DNA from: an uncultured Prevotellaceae bacterium
Lineage (GTDB): Bacteria; Bacteroidota; Bacteroidia; Bacteroidales; Muribaculaceae
Length of the DNA: 8,378 nt
NCBI GenBank assembly: GCA_937904375.1
Contig: CALDIG010000255.1
Span: 1 to 8,378, forward strand
Reading direction: 5' to 3'
Each line of letters starts with the position of its first letter. Within the stretch, counting starts at the first letter, position 1. Below, piece after piece: positions 5,889 to 8,378 of this stretch. Under the pieces are notes generated by a model. The model was given only the letters and a program-made list of their open reading frames with translations, had not been told where the DNA came from and did no database searches. Position numbers and translations under genes: made by a program.

Positions 5889-8120
5889 ATGAAGAAATTA
5901 TTTTTCAGCTTTTTTATGGCACTCACTTGCCTGGTGGCGAGTGCTGTGCCTGCTATCCCTACTCCACAGACGGTGACACAACCTGGCGGTGAGGAACTCA
6001 CCGTGAGAATCAAGGGAGACGAGTTCTATCACTACATGACTACCGTTGATGGCTACACCATTGTCATGAACGACAAGGGGGTTTACACTTATGGCACCCT
6101 TGTCAATGATGAGGTGGTGGCAAGCGATATTGTGGCGCGCGATGCCGATAAGCGTTCGGCAAGTGACAATGCTTGGCTGCAAGCCACTGGCAAGAACCTG
6201 CGCTCAGAGAGCAAGGTGGCTCAAGGCATCCGTGCTCGTGCACAGCGCGACGCTCTGTCACATCTCAACACTATTGACTACAACAATTTCCACGGCTTGG
6301 TTATTCTTGTAGAGTTTAAGGACGCGCATTTCACTCGCAGCGATGTTGTGGATTTTTACACCAACATGATTAATCAAGAAAACTACGCTGGCTACACCAA
6401 CGAGGACGGTACTTCCAACCCTTATGGCAACTTCACGGGTAGCGTGCGTGACTATTTCCACGACAATAGTAACGGCATCTTTGTGCCTCAGTTCGACGTG
6501 GTGGGTCCTTTTGAGGTGAGCTATAATGTTAATCAGGGCAATCAATATGCTTATAACATTTTCTTGAATGCCGTCCAGAAAGCTAACCCCACCGTGGACT
6601 TTAGCCAATATGACCTTGACAACAATGGCATTGTTGACCTCATTTACTTTATCTATGCCGATACCCCATCCAGTAGCGACTCCAGCAGTCCTAATCACAT
6701 CTGGCCCCATCGCTCGGCGTTCTATACTTATACAAAATATGACGGCAAGTACATCCGCGACTATGCCTGCTCGGCAGAGTATATCTATGCCAAGAGCAAT
6801 GGCATCTTTGACGGCATAGGCACCATTTGCCATGAGTTCAGCCATGTGCTGGGACTGCCCGACCTCTACGATACCAACGAGGATGACGACGATACCAATG
6901 GCGAGGCTCAGCACCCTGGCGAGTGGGACCTCATGGCTGGCGGCAACTACCAGAACAATGCCCGCACCCCAGTGGCTTACAGCCTCTATGACCGCTACTC
7001 TACAGGCTTTGCCAACTATCAGATTATCACTGCCGAGGGAGAATATACCCTTAACCCCACAAGCACTACAGGACAAGGCTATATCCTTAAGACTCCTACT
7101 ACCAAAGAGGTGTTCCTTATTGACAACCGTCAGACCAGCACCAAGTGGGATGCCTACGCTCCAGGTCATGGCATGACTATCGCTCGTATGGACTCTACCA
7201 ATACTAGCGTGTGGACCGGCAATGCGCCTAACGGCAACGCCAACCGTCTTTACTACGAACTGCTGCGTGCTGGCGGCTCTACGGCATTCCAATCACCAAC
7301 CGACCCCTTCCCAGGCACGCGCGGAGTGGCAATGGTCACTAACGATACCAAAGCCAACTTGATGGCTTGGGGTAACAAGCCCAATCAATATAATCTTTAC
7401 AACATCCATGAGGAAGGTGATGTGGTGAAATTTAGCGTTAAGTTGAATGGCACATTTGTTACTGAGGTCGAAGACTTTGAACCCATGACACCTAAAACGT
7501 CTAATAACTCAAGTATATCGGACCAGGGTTCTTTAGCCACTTGGACTCTCGCCAAGTGTTTTCCTGCTTCTCCTACCGACAACACATTGTGCAATGGAGA
7601 AAAGGCAATAGCCATGAAGAAGCCCAGCACCGCAACCATGACCAGCGATGTGGCTTACGACACCTATATGGTGACCTTCGACTTCTATAATCCTACTAAT
7701 GTTAATGCTAGCCTTCAGCTTTACATGTCAACCGACCAGGGACAGACATGGACCGTTCAGCCAAACGTGATGGGTAACACCACTGTGCTTGCCGGATTAA
7801 ACACTAAGAGCACCCTCTACTATCCTATCAACGTTCAAGTGCCTGCGCGCTATCGTGTGGCATGCACGGGTGGTGCGACCTCTGTGGCAGGCTATCTCGA
7901 CGACTTCACCATCTACCACAACGGCGCACTCAATCCTGTTGTTGTGGTTCCTGGTGATGTGGATGGCGACGGCACAGTGACTGCCGCCGATGTGACATTG
8001 CTCTACAACGTGATGCTCAACAATGACTACACTGGTGTGGTTAATGGAGACCAGAATGGTGACGGAGAAATCACCAGTGCTGACGTCACATCGGTTTACA
8101 ACATCTTGCTCGGGAATTAA
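5889..8120 (+). CDS. Secreted M6-type zinc metalloprotease with C-terminal dockerin-like module
   Basis: This 743-residue secreted protein is a probable endopeptidase of the M6 (immune inhibitor A-like) family. Order of parts: signal peptide 1-19 (MKKLFFSFF start, VASA before V20/P21); a propeptide-like region to about 125; the peptidase at about 130-440; an M6-type core strand DLDNNGIVDLIYFIYA (242-257) and HIWPH (270-274); zinc site HEFSHVLGLPD (315-325: ligands H315 and H319, catalytic E316, third ligand probably D325); Met-turn-like GEWDLMAGG (344-352, M349). An all-beta module of adhesion or carbohydrate-binding style follows at about 525-678, ending YLDDFTIYHN. The end is dockerin-like, with two Ca-binding loops, DVDGDGTVTAAD (690-701) and DQNGDGEITSAD (721-732), each followed by a short helix. 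There is no recognisable type IX sorting domain. The start is set by the signal peptide and by the promoter at 5811-5841. The substrate is unknown; gut glycoprotein or dietary protein is speculation. Confidence 0.88.
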   Translation: MKKLFFSFFMALTCLVASAVPAIPTPQTVTQPGGEELTVRIKGDEFYHYMTTVDGYTIVMNDKGVYTYGTLVNDEVVASDIVARDADKRSASDNAWLQATGKNLRSESKVAQGIRARAQRDALSHLNTIDYNNFHGLVILVEFKDAHFTRSDVVDFYTNMINQENYAGYTNEDGTSNPYGNFTGSVRDYFHDNSNGIFVPQFDVVGPFEVSYNVNQGNQYAYNIFLNAVQKANPTVDFSQYDLDNNGIVDLIYFIYADTPSSSDSSSPNHIWPHRSAFYTYTKYDGKYIRDYACSAEYIYAKSNGIFDGIGTICHEFSHVLGLPDLYDTNEDDDDTNGEAQHPGEWDLMAGGNYQNNARTPVAYSLYDRYSTGFANYQIITAEGEYTLNPTSTTGQGYILKTPTTKEVFLIDNRQTSTKWDAYAPGHGMTIARMDSTNTSVWTGNAPNGNANRLYYELLRAGGSTAFQSPTDPFPGTRGVAMVTNDTKANLMAWGNKPNQYNLYNIHEEGDVVKFSVKLNGTFVTEVEDFEPMTPKTSNNSSISDQGSLATWTLAKCFPASPTDNTLCNGEKAIAMKKPSTATMTSDVAYDTYMVTFDFYNPTNVNASLQLYMSTDQGQTWTVQPNVMGNTTVLAGLNTKSTLYYPINVQVPARYRVACTGGATSVAGYLDDFTIYHNGALNPVVVVPGDVDGDGTVTAADVTLLYNVMLNNDYTGVVNGDQNGDGEITSADVTSVYNILLGN

Positions 8121-8167
8121 ATTATTAATGCCCGTTTTGATGGTGCATAGGGTAAGTGTTTAACGCC

Positions 8168-8378
8168 ATGACCGAAGCGGCACTATATTTGATACCAGTC
8201 GGGCTCAGCGATACTGAGCTCGACACCGTGTTGCCGCAGTACAATCTTCAGATAGTTGGAGAAATCAAGCATTTCATCGTGGAGAATGTGCGCTCGGCGC
8301 GGCGGTTCCTCAAGAAGTGCGACCGCAGTATCGACATCGACATGCTCACCTTATATGAGCTAAACCGCCACACCAAGC
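8168..8378 (+). CDS. SAM-dependent methyltransferase, RsmI/tetrapyrrole-methylase type, N-terminal part only
   Basis: The first 70 codons are open and run off the right edge, so this is a partial gene cut by the window, not a broken one. It starts MTEAALYLIPVGLSDTELDT and contains GEIKHFIVENVRSARRFLKK (31-50) and DMLTLYELNRHT (58-69). This resembles the divergent RsmI-like methyltransferase found in Bacteroidota beside the true RsmI. Classical RsmI begins with a TPIGNL-type motif, whereas this has PVGLSD in its place, so 16S rRNA C1402 methylation should not be assumed. The catalytic and SAM-binding parts lie outside the window. It begins 47 bp after the protease stop codon; I saw no terminator and no convincing promoter between them, so read-through from the protease is possible. 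The start is the first ATG that keeps the conserved N-terminus. Confidence 0.8.
   Translation, partial: MTEAALYLIPVGLSDTELDTVLPQYNLQIVGEIKHFIVENVRSARRFLKKCDRSIDIDMLTLYELNRHTK

Noticed and set aside
6258..7292. Long open frame (344 codons) on the minus strand inside the metalloprotease gene
   Set aside because: It is fully antisense to a well-supported protease frame that carries the zinc site. Its translation has no recognisable domain, and its length fits codon-bias shadowing.
8151..8166. GGTAAGTG followed by TTTAACGC before the methyltransferase, similar to the reverse complement of heptamer units
   Set aside because: Only about one unit matches and there is no 7-bp periodicity, so I treat it as chance.
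8184..8191. TATATTTG inside the methyltransferase start region
   Set aside because: It lies inside the conserved coding N-terminus (Leu-Tyr-Leu), downstream of the start codon, with only TTTA at the -33 position.

Overview
The window looks like chromosomal DNA from a gut-type member of the Bacteroidales (Bacteroidota). The evidence is a PorQ-type component of the type IX secretion system, a free-standing TonB C-terminal-domain protein, a secreted M6-type metalloprotease ending in a dockerin-like module, and start sites without Shine-Dalgarno sequences. Three promoters also match the Bacteroidota -33/-7 pattern (TTTG, 19-21 bp, TAnnTTTG). The family cannot be fixed from the sequence; Muribaculaceae or Prevotellaceae are guesses.

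Layout from left to right. Bases 1-180 are non-coding and hold two unrelated tandem arrays, a 10-bp repeat (1-55) and a 7-bp repeat of 14 units (83-180). The second ends three bases from the stop codon of porQ (184-1218, minus). A 281-bp AT-rich gap follows, with a good plus-strand promoter and two small leader hairpins, then a small secreted TonB C-terminal-domain protein (1500-1952, plus). That gene converges on a two-gene minus-strand unit: a Wzc-like polysaccharide co-polymerase/tyrosine autokinase (3234-5684) followed 44 bp later by a membrane O-acyltransferase (2002-3189). The convergent genes share a probable bidirectional terminator that encloses the acyltransferase stop codon in its loop. 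A 204-bp gap carries back-to-back promoters for the kinase unit (minus) and for a large secreted metalloprotease (5889-8120, plus). The window ends inside a SAM-dependent methyltransferase of the RsmI/tetrapyrrole-methylase type (8168-8378, plus, cut by the edge).

How the genes relate. Most of the window concerns the cell envelope: outer-membrane secretion (PorQ), surface polysaccharide chain control and acylation (Wzc-like plus acyltransferase), periplasmic energy coupling or an unknown role (TonB-domain protein), and secreted proteolysis. Only the kinase and acyltransferase look like one transcription unit; the other genes appear to be independently expressed neighbours. No phage, insertion sequence, CRISPR array, tRNA or rRNA was seen. 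I did not find a clearly new multi-gene system. The most unusual items are the paired tandem arrays beside porQ, the tyrosine-glycine tail of the kinase encoded by hexamer-like DNA, the orphan kinase/acyltransferase pair, and a dockerin-tailed protease in a genome that encodes a type IX component.
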